Below are positions 8,236-13,738 of a stretch of DNA of 16,315 nt, in pieces (within the stretch, counting starts at the first letter, position 1; each line of letters begins with the position of its first letter). The DNA comes from an uncultured Eubacteriales bacterium (GTDB lineage Bacteria; Bacillota; Clostridia; Oscillospirales; CAG-272). Both the position numbers and the translations under genes were made by a program. The stretch spans positions 1 through 16,315 of the forward strand of contig URZF01000014.1 of assembly GCA_900552255.1 (NCBI GenBank), in the 5' to 3' direction. The notes under the pieces are model-generated. The model searched no databases and had not been told where the DNA came from. It saw nothing but the letters and a program-made list of their open reading frames with translations.

Positions 8236-9005
8236 TCTCCCGTCTCCGCAAAAAACGGCACCGTGTCGCGCGTTGTTCCGTGCTGCTCGGAAACTATGGC
8301 GCGATCCTCGCCGGCAAGAGCGTTGAGCAGGCTGCTTTTGCCCGCGTTTGTAGCGCCCACGATAGCGACGTATGCGCCGTTTTTTATCAAGCCGCCCAGT
8401 CTGACTGTTTTTAAAAGCGCGTCCGTTTTTCGTTTGACGCGGGAAATTTCTATTGTCTGCTCCGCAACCGTCTGCCCCTCGAGCTCCTCCTCGGGATAGT
8501 CGAGAGCGGCTTCTATTCCCGCTTCGGTGTCCGCAAGCGCGTCCAGAAGCTCCTTTACCGTCCTGCCCAGCTCGTTTTGCGCAAGCAGCGCTCCCGCTTT
8601 TGCCGCGCCAGAGGACTCCGCGTCTATCAGGTCGATTATTCCTTCTGCGTTTGAAAGGTTTTGCTTGCCGTTTATAAACGCGCGCTTGGAAAATTCGCCG
8701 TTGAGCGCAGGGCGCGCGCCCAGCGCGAAACAGCGTTCCAGCACCGCTTTTGCGGTTGCTTCGCCGCCGTGACAGTGAAATTCTACAGATTCTTCGCCGG
8801 TAAAGGAGCGGGGCGCGTCAAAAAAAACGCACATACCCTTGTCGTCGAAAAGCTCCGTCCTTATCGTGCCCGCTTTCAGATAGTTGGCGCGGTCGGGAAA
8901 AGGGGAAAACATTTTTTGCGCAAGCTGCTTCGAGCCATCGCCCGAAAGCCTGATGACGTTTATTGCGCCTCTGCCGTGAGGCGTAGACAATGCGGCTATT
9001 ATCAT
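1623..9005 (-). CDS. Chimeric open frame: MnmE N-terminal half joined to cyclic beta-glucan synthase (2,460 aa)
   Basis: This is one uninterrupted reading frame, but almost certainly not one natural gene. Residues 1 to about 249 are the first half of MnmE, ending within the GTPase domain right after the G2 motif. From about residue 257 to the stop it is an NdvB/ChvB-like cyclic beta-glucan synthase that begins mid-protein. No known family combines these. The isoleucine codon preference flips at the join: ATA is 11 of 15 before it, and 0 of 21 in the next 290 or so residues. An in-frame join arises by chance one time in three. As written, the ATG at 9003-9005 overlaps the stop of the upstream peptidase-like gene (ATGA). 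The two parts are described in separate entries and should not be annotated as a fusion enzyme. Confidence 0.85.
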   Translation of the reverse strand: MIIAALSTPHGRGAINVIRLSGDGSKQLAQKMFSPFPDRANYLKAGTIRTELFDDKGMCVFFDAPRSFTGEESVEFHCHGGEATAKAVLERCFALGARPALNGEFSKRAFINGKQNLSNAEGIIDLIDAESSGAAKAGALLAQNELGRTVKELLDALADTEAGIEAALDYPEEELEGQTVAEQTIEISRVKRKTDALLKTVRLGGLIKNGAYVAIVGATNAGKSSLLNALAGEDRAIVSEQHGTTRDTVPFFAETGEKTLPKLSGGEEFDKTRTLVAVATLLFGEEKDAAIFDKIEDFYLTNKSENVRFAVLGDLGQSEKRTSDKDASVIAYAKSRIAALNAKYGDFFALFIRERRRSVSENAYIGWERKRGGVLELCRFLRGERTSIHVFEGDRDFLSGVRYLITLDADTNLYIGAVGELVGAMLHPENRAVIDERRGIVVSGHAVIQPRMITALDSASVSAFARLTGGAGGIDIYAGTSSDVYQQVFDEGIFCGKGIIDIDAFLKVCDGFFPNERILSHDLVEGNLLRSALGSDIVLSDSTPKNALSYYTRMHRWIRGDLQVMPYLRKTVKNAEGKRMRNPMSRLSKFKIFDNFMRGLTPLSALLAILLSFVFGLKTAAITALFSLLYIISPIVTQFFTGLYYRNLGTAARRFYSVTLPHFLDTVAYAFFRAGALVYEGYLFADAAVRTVYRFLVSHRNFLNWTTASEGDSRKRGEIDDYFAKMWISAVAGLAFLCIPAAFTHVLGLLWLAFPFAMWALSRENRKGVYVSDKVKEELSEYLHASWLYFRDMVGEETNFLPPDNYQLSPAERVAMRTSPTNIGLYLLSVLAARDNDLITSEELYAYADGTLRSLSKMLTWNGHFYNWYDIGTLEVIGEPFISTVDSGNFITSLVAFCEGLKEYVGEYPALLNAVYAYEKIISAADFRALYDPHRRLFKIGYDVKTAKFSDSCYDTFMSESRTTSYFATATLAVPREHYFTMSRRVISAGGEIGIASWSGTAFEYFMPALLLPTERNSLSDEALAFAYRRQRRAGISKEAMGRRYNVFGISESGYFGFDYEMNYQYRAFGVDRLALDPTIGNGAVISPYSSFLMLERDPARVAANLRRLRALGLYGKYGFYEAVDFDTARVGGGYAVVKSYMAHHVGMSIVACANAADEGIFRRRFMRSPVMRASRELLSEKIPVSARSISLKKRARVPEMPPRFSGTEEKNQPKYEYNLVYPEIHLISNNKTKIIASSSGHVELSDGSDVLCLSEFDRYSLGGGLRVYANIDGRVFSAFPLSEEPEGFTGKFEFIMKSDSVEYSSRHTDGKRSYEFCVRFSVYPDREIYEIACRIAGSYRHAHAFLYFQPVLDKRNAYEAHKSFSGLFIESGYYPDESVLLFKRRPRNDNKPEKLLGVTAYPEAERGFFDTMRDKLLPLMAGERDYAALADASLSDSAGAVIVPACALRSGEVSAKKGRASFYIGYSTDADDLLYVLAKCRAGEGSLSRRYAMGDILNLQYCSAGLNKSAAALERFVLRGMTLGAAAAQEAPELFIDKSCLWKHSISGENKIVLARFTSENEEQKRRLFDLIRLFKYMCIRGVRYDFVILYSENDHYNAPCRKVIEGMVRRAGCENFVSWTGGIFMLGAASMTAAELASLEKLSCAVFDLSVPIEVTASANQFFVPVSEETTRMLKKGFSTEILDVAPPEIAPIRHVKGGFFHENGFVTEKPHGSVPWAHIIASENFGTVITENSLGFSYAESSGMKKLTPHSADNMSEDCGERLILRVYDRFDPEKYDDYDLIASAKYANYAFGYAEYTGQAGGVWFRVTVGVVGRHFIKKLSVRLESGGTETLHAAVCYIVKPCIGEKRDAANLYRFKGENGTIHISRMTDGGMGRGRLAVMAPDADALYTSYTAFLCGGKLFDGRSDCAAVSVGVTSEGVFETDFYLAAYFTKQHFDFIRNLCFSGDSRLHSVDGRLFRRLSVKTENPLFDEIVNKWSLYQTLYSRIYARSGFYQVSGAYGFRDQLQDALALISVMPRTAAVLILRAAAHQYEDGSVQHWWHPGTGMGIMTRCSDDFLWLPFVAAEYVRMTGDDEILDKRIAYLSSPPLGRDEEERYERAGKSHVREPLFSHMIRAVENGMRTGAHGLPLIGTCDWNDGMNLVGRGGRGESVWLAFFTVLVLRRMLPLLRTRGMEELCLRYESKIEELLSAVETQAYDGAWYLRGFYDDGGKLGSREREDCKIDVLPQAFSMITAKELGLDKTRSAAAMDSVYSLLFDKENKLIRLLYPPFDADEQSPGYIKGYVPGIRENGGQYTHAAVWASIGFLAGDENDRGAETLFAINPAVRYEDAALAEKYKIEPYVLAGDVYTNPFHAGRGGWSWYTGSAAWYRKAALEVLCGYMEEGGGFSLSPHLSERFRGFELSVSRGDCRYHIEVSVSDKDELILDGVPLADVVSHRFVFDGLCHEVILKRKLSS
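8220..8262 (-). other. Chimeric junction between mnmE and the glucan synthase
   Basis: On the minus strand, family-like MnmE sequence ends with GTTRDTV (codon for V249 at 8259-8261). Family-like transferase sequence begins at LPKL (about residue 260, near 8226-8228). The roughly ten residues between (PFFAETGEKT) fit neither family clearly, so the break is placed within this interval. No direct repeat, attachment site or transposon end is visible here. Confidence 0.8.
8259..9005 (-). other. mnmE: MnmE (tRNA modification GTPase) N-terminal half, truncated
   Basis: MnmE works with MnmG to place the (carboxymethyl)aminomethyl group on U34 of certain tRNAs. Residues 1-120 are the tetrahydrofolate-binding TrmE_N domain (MIIAALSTPHGRGAINVIRL, then EFSKRAFINGKQNLSNAEG). 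This is followed by the start of the helical domain, then the G domain P-loop G217-ATNAGKS-S225 and the G2 motif GTTRDTV (243-249). Missing are G3 (DTAG), G4 (NKxD) and the C-terminal helical part with its conserved Cys motif, about 200 of the usual 450-460 residues. The gene cannot be functional as assembled. The start overlaps the stop of the upstream gene by 4 bases, so translation is probably coupled; the ribosome site is weak. Ile codons: ATA 11, ATC 3, ATT 1, like the genes to its right and unlike the synthase. Confidence 0.9.
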
Positions 9006-11119
9006 GATTTTTTGTTTTCTTTTTCCATTTTGTCCTTGCGCAGCTTGGCGCGGCGCTTGAAGTGCATGAGCAGCAGCACGGCAGTCATGACAACCGCCAC
9101 AAACAGCACGGCGGCTCCCGCGCCGAAAATGACGTAGGCTTCCGGCTCCAGTCCCGTCGCAACGAAAACCTCGTCTTTGGTCAGCTTCATGCCCGCCTGA
9201 AATCCCGCGAAGGACATGTCCCCGCGCGGCGCGTAAATAGTGGAGCCGTAAACCGCCGTTTCTCTTTTCAGCACCCTTTTTCCGTCCTTGCTCAAAAACG
9301 TGTAGGTGTAGGTGCGCGGCGTGATTTCGTAAACGGCTTTGAACTCCATGTTCCCGTTAAGCGTTATGCCCTCGCTGTAGCCCTCGAAACGCAAAAACGT
9401 GTAAATATTGCCCGGATCTATTCTGTCCCGCACTTCGGGCGCCTCAAACGACTCTCCGTATTTTCCCTCGCCCGTTTTGAGCACCGTGCGTCCGTCGTCG
9501 TCCAGAAAAGTGTATTTGAAAATTCTGTCGCGTTTTGTATAATGCGCCGTAAAGGTCATGTCAGACTCGTCGGCAATCATGCCCTCCTGATAACCCGTCC
9601 AGCCGGCAAATTCCCAAATATATTTTTCGTCCGTTTTGTCCGGCGCGTCCGTCAGCACGAGAGGGCGGTTTTTGTAGCAATAGCCTTCGGAAATAAGAGT
9701 AACGCCGTCGTCGTCGAGACACCGGAAGTAAACCTCTTCCAGCCTCTGCGCCGTCATGAGCGCGGCGCGCCCCATGTACCCGAAGGTTATTTCCAAGCCG
9801 GGATCCTCCAGCGCGGTGCCGCTGCCGGTATAAAAGCCGAAGTTTTCTGCGCCGTAGGTAAGGACGTCGTATTGCTTGAAAAAGCCCTTGCCGTCGTTGA
9901 CCAGTTTGAGAATACGTATTCCGTCGTCGCCGGTGTAGCCCGAGCCGGTGTTGGAGTACAAAAATTCCTTTTTGCCGCCCGAGCCCGCCGATGTTTCCGC
10001 CTGAACGTGCATGACGCGGATTCCGCCGCCTTCGAAGGCGTCTTTATTGTTTCTCGTGGGAGTTACGTATTCGCAAATCAGATATTCGGACAAATAACCG
10101 CCCGTCACCGTTTGGCTGAAAATAATAGCGCAGCTTGCTCCCTGTTCGTTCATGGGGGTGAGTAAAAAGCTCTGCGCCTCCGTTGACCCGCTGTCAAACG
10201 TATGCACCTGACTTTCGGGCAGCCAGCCTAAAATCAGCTTGGAAAATGCGGAAAGGTCGCCCGTCATGTCGTCCATAAGCTCGTGCCCCGCGTCGCCTTT
10301 CAAGCCGTCGCGGTCTCCGGTCGTGCCTGTGCCGCAATAGTCGGGCAGTCCCAGCGAGTGTCCCAAAAGATGACAAACGGATTGATTGAGATATCTTTGA
10401 GCTTCGGCAGTCTTTAACGGCTGGGCAAAATTGATAAGGCAGGTTTCCGGCTGCACGCCGTCCCAATAAACGGGCTGCACGACGGAAGGGAACGAAGCGG
10501 AATAAGTCACGGGAGGAGCGCAAACGCCTTGAGAAGGCGCGTTTTCGAGCAAGGGCAGGCTGAGAACAAGTCCGTCGATGAATTTGTCGCCGTTGCTGTC
10601 GTACTCTGAAAAGTCCACCCGGCTGTCGAGGGCTGTGAAAGCGTCTTCTATAAGCTTGTTGTAGGCGATTTCTCCGTTTTCGCGGTAAGACGAAATATTT
10701 CTGGCGGCGTACATAAAAACGTCGCCGCTCAATCTTAAGGCTCCGAAGCTTGCCCGGCGGAAATAAGCCGACGCGCTTTCAAAGGGATATGCGGGATTGG
10801 TGCTGTCCTCTCCGCCGAAAACAGCCTCAGCCGTTTCCTGCTCGGACATGACGTCTTGGTCGAAGCCCGTGTCCGCGAAGCTAATCAAAAGAAAAAGTAT
10901 TTTTACGTCGCCGGAGGAGGGCGTTGTATGCGCAAGCTGAGCAACTGCGGCGTCCGTCAGGACTGACGACTCTGCCTGACCGTTTCCGTTTCCCGAAATG
11001 TCGGACGCAAAAGCGGCGGCATGGGTTTTTGCGGGCGCCGAAAAAGCGCACAGCGCAAAAACGACAAAAATCGCCGTCGACAAAAACAATATTTCGATTT
11101 TGTTTAACTTTGTCCGCAT
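9002..11119 (-). CDS. Membrane-anchored M6-like peptidase homologue, probably catalytically inactive (705 aa)
   Basis: Predicted surface protein. A short basic N-terminus and hydrophobic core (residues 9-29) ending near AKTHAAAF form a signal peptide. Residues ~70-460 resemble the M6 (immune inhibitor A-like) metallopeptidase domain, with a calcium-loop-like DSNGDKFID (174-182). The zinc motif reads H250-LLG-H254-SLG-LP-D260. The spacing of HExxHxxGxxD is kept, but the catalytic Glu is Leu251 (codon CTT, all three bases different from GAA), so a simple sequencing error is unlikely. Three C-terminal repeats, each starting like YTFLDDDGRTVLK (about 463-530, 535-599, 605-657), resemble Listeria-Bacteroides (Flg_new) wall-protein repeats. 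A single membrane helix (662-685) and a Lys-rich tail follow, so the body faces outside. It may bind rather than cut a ligand; the role is unknown. ATG at 11119 is the first start after an in-frame TAG four codons upstream. No clear ribosome site precedes it. Confidence 0.8.
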   Translation of the reverse strand: MRTKLNKIEILFLSTAIFVVFALCAFSAPAKTHAAAFASDISGNGNGQAESSVLTDAAVAQLAHTTPSSGDVKILFLLISFADTGFDQDVMSEQETAEAVFGGEDSTNPAYPFESASAYFRRASFGALRLSGDVFMYAARNISSYRENGEIAYNKLIEDAFTALDSRVDFSEYDSNGDKFIDGLVLSLPLLENAPSQGVCAPPVTYSASFPSVVQPVYWDGVQPETCLINFAQPLKTAEAQRYLNQSVCHLLGHSLGLPDYCGTGTTGDRDGLKGDAGHELMDDMTGDLSAFSKLILGWLPESQVHTFDSGSTEAQSFLLTPMNEQGASCAIIFSQTVTGGYLSEYLICEYVTPTRNNKDAFEGGGIRVMHVQAETSAGSGGKKEFLYSNTGSGYTGDDGIRILKLVNDGKGFFKQYDVLTYGAENFGFYTGSGTALEDPGLEITFGYMGRAALMTAQRLEEVYFRCLDDDGVTLISEGYCYKNRPLVLTDAPDKTDEKYIWEFAGWTGYQEGMIADESDMTFTAHYTKRDRIFKYTFLDDDGRTVLKTGEGKYGESFEAPEVRDRIDPGNIYTFLRFEGYSEGITLNGNMEFKAVYEITPRTYTYTFLSKDGKRVLKRETAVYGSTIYAPRGDMSFAGFQAGMKLTKDEVFVATGLEPEAYVIFGAGAAVLFVAVVMTAVLLLMHFKRRAKLRKDKMEKENKKS

Positions 11120-11130
11120 ATTGGAATTCT

Positions 11131-11158
11131 ATCATAAAAACATGCCTGTGTAATCCAA
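11131..11158 (-). promoter_or_regulatory. Possible promoter of the peptidase-like/mnmE unit
   Basis: On the minus strand, TTGGAT (11158-11153) and TATGAT (11136-11131) lie 16 bases apart. Transcription would start near 11124, leaving only about 5 bases before the ATG at 11119. The message would then be nearly leaderless, which fits the absence of a ribosome site. The match is moderate and chance AT-rich sequence is possible. Confidence 0.4.
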
Positions 11159-11275
11159 ATAAGGGTGAATTTTGCGTGAATACGGCTGTTTTTCGACTGA
11201 AATTGCCCGAAAAAGGCCGTTTGGCATAAATTGGCAGTCAAATCTCAGAGAGCTGCCGCCCCGCCCTTTTAACGG

Positions 11276-11304
11276 TTGACAAAAAGCCCGCGCGGGTTTA
11301 TACT
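11276..11304 (+). promoter_or_regulatory. Consensus sigma-A promoter with palindromic spacer
   Basis: TTGACA (11276-11281) and TATACT (11299-11304) lie 17 bases apart, giving a start near 11311. The spacer contains the perfect 10-base palindrome CCCGCGCGGG (11287-11296), placed where a bound repressor would block RNA polymerase. The promoter is certain by consensus; the operator role is inference. Confidence 0.85.
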
Positions 11305-11331
11305 GTCCGTATATCATTTTCGGAGGAATTT

Positions 11332-11865
11332 ATGGCTAAAAAATCAAAATCAAAATCAAAAAAATCGAATATGTACTATCTTGCGGCGATTCTCTTTTCC
11401 GCGCTTGTTATCGGAATGGCGTTTCTGCCGGTGTTTACCTATAAGGGAAGCTTGACCGGCACTACCAACATAAACGCGTTTCAGCTCATGAGCGGCTCGT
11501 TTTCCGAAAAATTTGAAATCGGCAGCGTTGCCGGCTTCGTCAACTCGACGCTTGGCGAATTCGAAAACGTGCGCGTCGCTTCGATATTTCTGCTTGTCGC
11601 GGTGATTCTTGCCGGACTTTCTGTGTTGTTTTCGCTGGCTTGCCTTCTGACGGGGAAAAATTTCCGTTTGGTGCAATTTATTTTGCTTGCGCTGTGCTTT
11701 GCCGCTTGTCTTGTTGCGATGATACTTCTGTTTGTCCTGGGCGGCGATATTAAAGTAGAGGTTGCGGGTAATGTCATCACAAACGGCATTGTGAATGTCG
11801 GAGCCTATCTCATGACGCTTTTTGCTCTTATCGGAGCGGGCAGCTGTCTTGCGCTCAGGAAATAA
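11332..11865 (+). CDS. Hypothetical four-helix membrane protein (177 aa)
   Basis: I do not recognise a family. The protein begins with a Lys/Ser-rich tail (MAKKSKSKSKKSN), encoded partly by a short AAATCA tandem repeat. Four hydrophobic helices follow at about 15-33, 81-103, 107-131 and 150-173. A polar stretch of about 45 residues between helices 1 and 2 is predicted to lie outside, given the basic N-terminus inside. A second short polar segment (DIKVEVAGNVITNG) lies between helices 3 and 4. GGAGGA at 11322-11327 sits 4 bases before the ATG, a strong ribosome site, and the promoter upstream is near consensus, so it is probably well expressed. It has its own terminator 10 bases after the stop, making it monocistronic. 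The call as a real gene is firm; function is unknown. Confidence 0.8.
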   Translation: MAKKSKSKSKKSNMYYLAAILFSALVIGMAFLPVFTYKGSLTGTTNINAFQLMSGSFSEKFEIGSVAGFVNSTLGEFENVRVASIFLLVAVILAGLSVLFSLACLLTGKNFRLVQFILLALCFAACLVAMILLFVLGGDIKVEVAGNVITNGIVNVGAYLMTLFALIGAGSCLALRK

Positions 11866-11875
11866 AAAACTTTCA

Positions 11876-11907
11876 GGACTGCCCGACAAGGGCGGTCCCG
11901 TTTTTTT
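11876..11907 (+). terminator. Rho-independent terminator after the membrane protein gene
   Basis: GGACTGCCC (11876-11884) pairs with GGGCGGTCC (11890-11898), nine pairs with one wobble, across loop GACAA. TTTTTTT follows at 11901-11907. It separates the membrane protein gene from the next gene, whose own promoter I could not identify in the 40 bases that remain; read-through may supply it. Confidence 0.9.
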
Positions 11908-11949
11908 GCGCGTGCGTAGGAGCCGCGCTTTAAAGGAGTTTGGAAATTT

Positions 11950-13734
11950 ATGACTGATATCACGCCTGTCGCCTTGTGGAAAGGGTTTGATCCCGACGCG
12001 GAGGAACTGAATCCCCGCCCGATAAGGAGCTTTACGCGGGACGGAGTGCTTTACGACTATGCGTATTTTACAGGCAGAACAAAAGACAAGCTTACAACCC
12101 GCGTTGCCTGTCTTTGCGCGCATCCCGAAAATATCGGCAAAAAAAAGCTGCCGGTAGTGATAGTGTGCGACATAGCGCGCAACATCGACGAGGACGCGCT
12201 GGGCTATTGGGCGAAAAAGGGCTTTGCGGCTTTTGCCATAGACTACAAGGGAGCGGACTGCGCGGGAGCGAGTGAAAAGAGCGGAGCGGAGGTTTTCGGC
12301 ACGATAGACAGCTACGAGGAGGATTGCGTCGCCGTATCCAGCGGCTTGTCTACCATTTATCCCGTAGGCATGGAGTACTGCAATCTTAACCGTGCGGAAA
12401 AGGATTTCAAAAGCGTGGAACGCGGAGCGGACGCCACCTGCTGGTACGAATGGACCTTGAACACTCGCCGCGCCGTTTCCTTTGCGCTGACGCACGATTT
12501 CGCCGACGGCAGGCGGATAGGTATTTACGGCAGTCATCTTGGGAATATTATCGCTATGCAGACGCTTGCCATGGACGGCAGAGTTACGGCGGGCGCCGAG
12601 CTTTACGGCACGCTGCGCGAGGAGCGTGTTTCCAGGCTGGAGGGCGAGGAGGCGCTCGAGCGGGAGTCGGGCAATCTTGTCGACTTTCTCGAAAAAAGCG
12701 ACAACGAGGACGTGTGGTACGCCGCCGTATCTCCCCAAAGCTATTTAAATTACGTTACCAAGCCGTTTTATACCTGCATCGGCACGAACTCGTCAAGCTC
12801 GGATCCCGACGCGACTATGGAAATGCTCGCCCGCATGAACAACGACAACGAGGGAATTGCGGTTTTTGCACCGCGCCTTATGGACGGCGCTCCCTCCTTT
12901 TATCGCGACAATCTGGCGCGTTGGTTCAAAAATATTTTCGAGGGCAAGACCGTAAAAAACGACGCCGTTGCGCTCAGGGCTGTTTGCGACAGAGGCAGGG
13001 TGTTCGTAGAGGCTGCGCGTGACAGAAATCAGGGCGGCGGAGTGGCGCACGCGGAGGTTTATTATTCGCGGTCGCGCCGCAGCGTCAACAGCGCGCGAAA
13101 TTGGGTGCTGGCGAAAAGGGCGGAGGGAGAGGCTCTCCGCTTCAATCTGGAAATTTTCGACGCCGACACGCCTGTCCGCGCTTTTCTCAACGTAACCTAC
13201 AAAAACGGTATAAGCATGTCCTTCAACATGCCGGAATTCGTTCCGTCGAGACTGGGCAGCGTTTTACTGAGTCCCAAAACCAAAATCATATTGCGCGGAG
13301 GCGAAGAAAACGAATTCGTGCCGATGAACCACACAGGACGCCAGACGGCGAGCTTTGTGGATGCGCACCCCGTGAAAACCGCCGAAGGCGCTTTCGGCAT
13401 AAAGGGAGTCTGCGGCTCCTGCATGGGCACCTTCGCCATATCGGACGACAGAATTCTGCGAGACGAGCAAAGCCTGTTGTCTATGGATATTTACAGCGAA
13501 GGTCCGCAGCATCTCAATATTTTTCTGCTTTACGATTGGGGCGAGGAAAATCAGGCCGTTTATGTGAAAGAGGCGGAGCTGGTAGGCGGAGAGCTTTGGC
13601 AGAAAATTCTTGCGCGCGACGCAGATTTCAAATCGCTGGAAATAGGCAGACCGTTGAGAGCGGGCGGAAGATTGTGCGGTATATGCTTTGAAGCGGAAAA
13701 GGAGATTGTTCTGACAAATCTCCTGTTTACATGA
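11950..13734 (+). CDS. Alpha/beta-hydrolase-fold protein with altered nucleophile elbow (594 aa)
   Basis: The N-terminal ~350 residues look like an esterase or dienelactone-hydrolase type alpha/beta hydrolase. There is a beta strand LPVVIVCDIA, then a GYWAKKGFAAFAIDYKG region typical of large acetyl-xylan-esterase-like enzymes. The helix-strand-elbow RIGIYGSHLGNIIAMQ comes next. The G-x-Nuc-x-G elbow reads G194-S-H196-L-G198, so the nucleophile position holds His (codon CAT at 12535-12537) instead of Ser. Ser195 next to it lacks the small flanking residues expected of a nucleophile. A beta-rich C-terminal part (about 350-594) resembles accessory beta domains seen after such hydrolases. No signal peptide is seen, so it is cytosolic. 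AAAGGAG (11932-11938) lies 11 bases before the ATG. lepB begins 4 bases after its stop. It may be inactive or use other chemistry; substrate unknown. Confidence 0.7.
   Translation: MTDITPVALWKGFDPDAEELNPRPIRSFTRDGVLYDYAYFTGRTKDKLTTRVACLCAHPENIGKKKLPVVIVCDIARNIDEDALGYWAKKGFAAFAIDYKGADCAGASEKSGAEVFGTIDSYEEDCVAVSSGLSTIYPVGMEYCNLNRAEKDFKSVERGADATCWYEWTLNTRRAVSFALTHDFADGRRIGIYGSHLGNIIAMQTLAMDGRVTAGAELYGTLREERVSRLEGEEALERESGNLVDFLEKSDNEDVWYAAVSPQSYLNYVTKPFYTCIGTNSSSSDPDATMEMLARMNNDNEGIAVFAPRLMDGAPSFYRDNLARWFKNIFEGKTVKNDAVALRAVCDRGRVFVEAARDRNQGGGVAHAEVYYSRSRRSVNSARNWVLAKRAEGEALRFNLEIFDADTPVRAFLNVTYKNGISMSFNMPEFVPSRLGSVLLSPKTKIILRGGEENEFVPMNHTGRQTASFVDAHPVKTAEGAFGIKGVCGSCMGTFAISDDRILRDEQSLLSMDIYSEGPQHLNIFLLYDWGEENQAVYVKEAELVGGELWQKILARDADFKSLEIGRPLRAGGRLCGICFEAEKEIVLTNLLFT
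13701..13723 (+). repeat. Inverted repeat between the hydrolase 3' end and lepB start
   Basis: GGAGATT (13701-13707) and AATCTCC (13717-13723) can form a 7-pair hairpin with a 9-base loop inside the last codons of the hydrolase gene. The left arm includes the only AAAAGGAG-like ribosome site near lepB, which is otherwise too far (about 35 bases) from its ATG at 13739. A role in coupling translation is speculative. Confidence 0.35.
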
Positions 13735-13738
13735 AACA

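Noticed and set aside
1623..9005. A genuine novel tRNA-GTPase/glucan-synthase fusion enzyme
   Set aside because: The MnmE part ends in the middle of its G domain, the synthase starts mid-protein, and codon preference changes exactly at the join.
11356..12738. Minus-strand open frame of 460 codons
   Set aside because: It spans a terminator and two plus-strand genes with good starts and ribosome sites; its translation is basic and low in family-like sequence.
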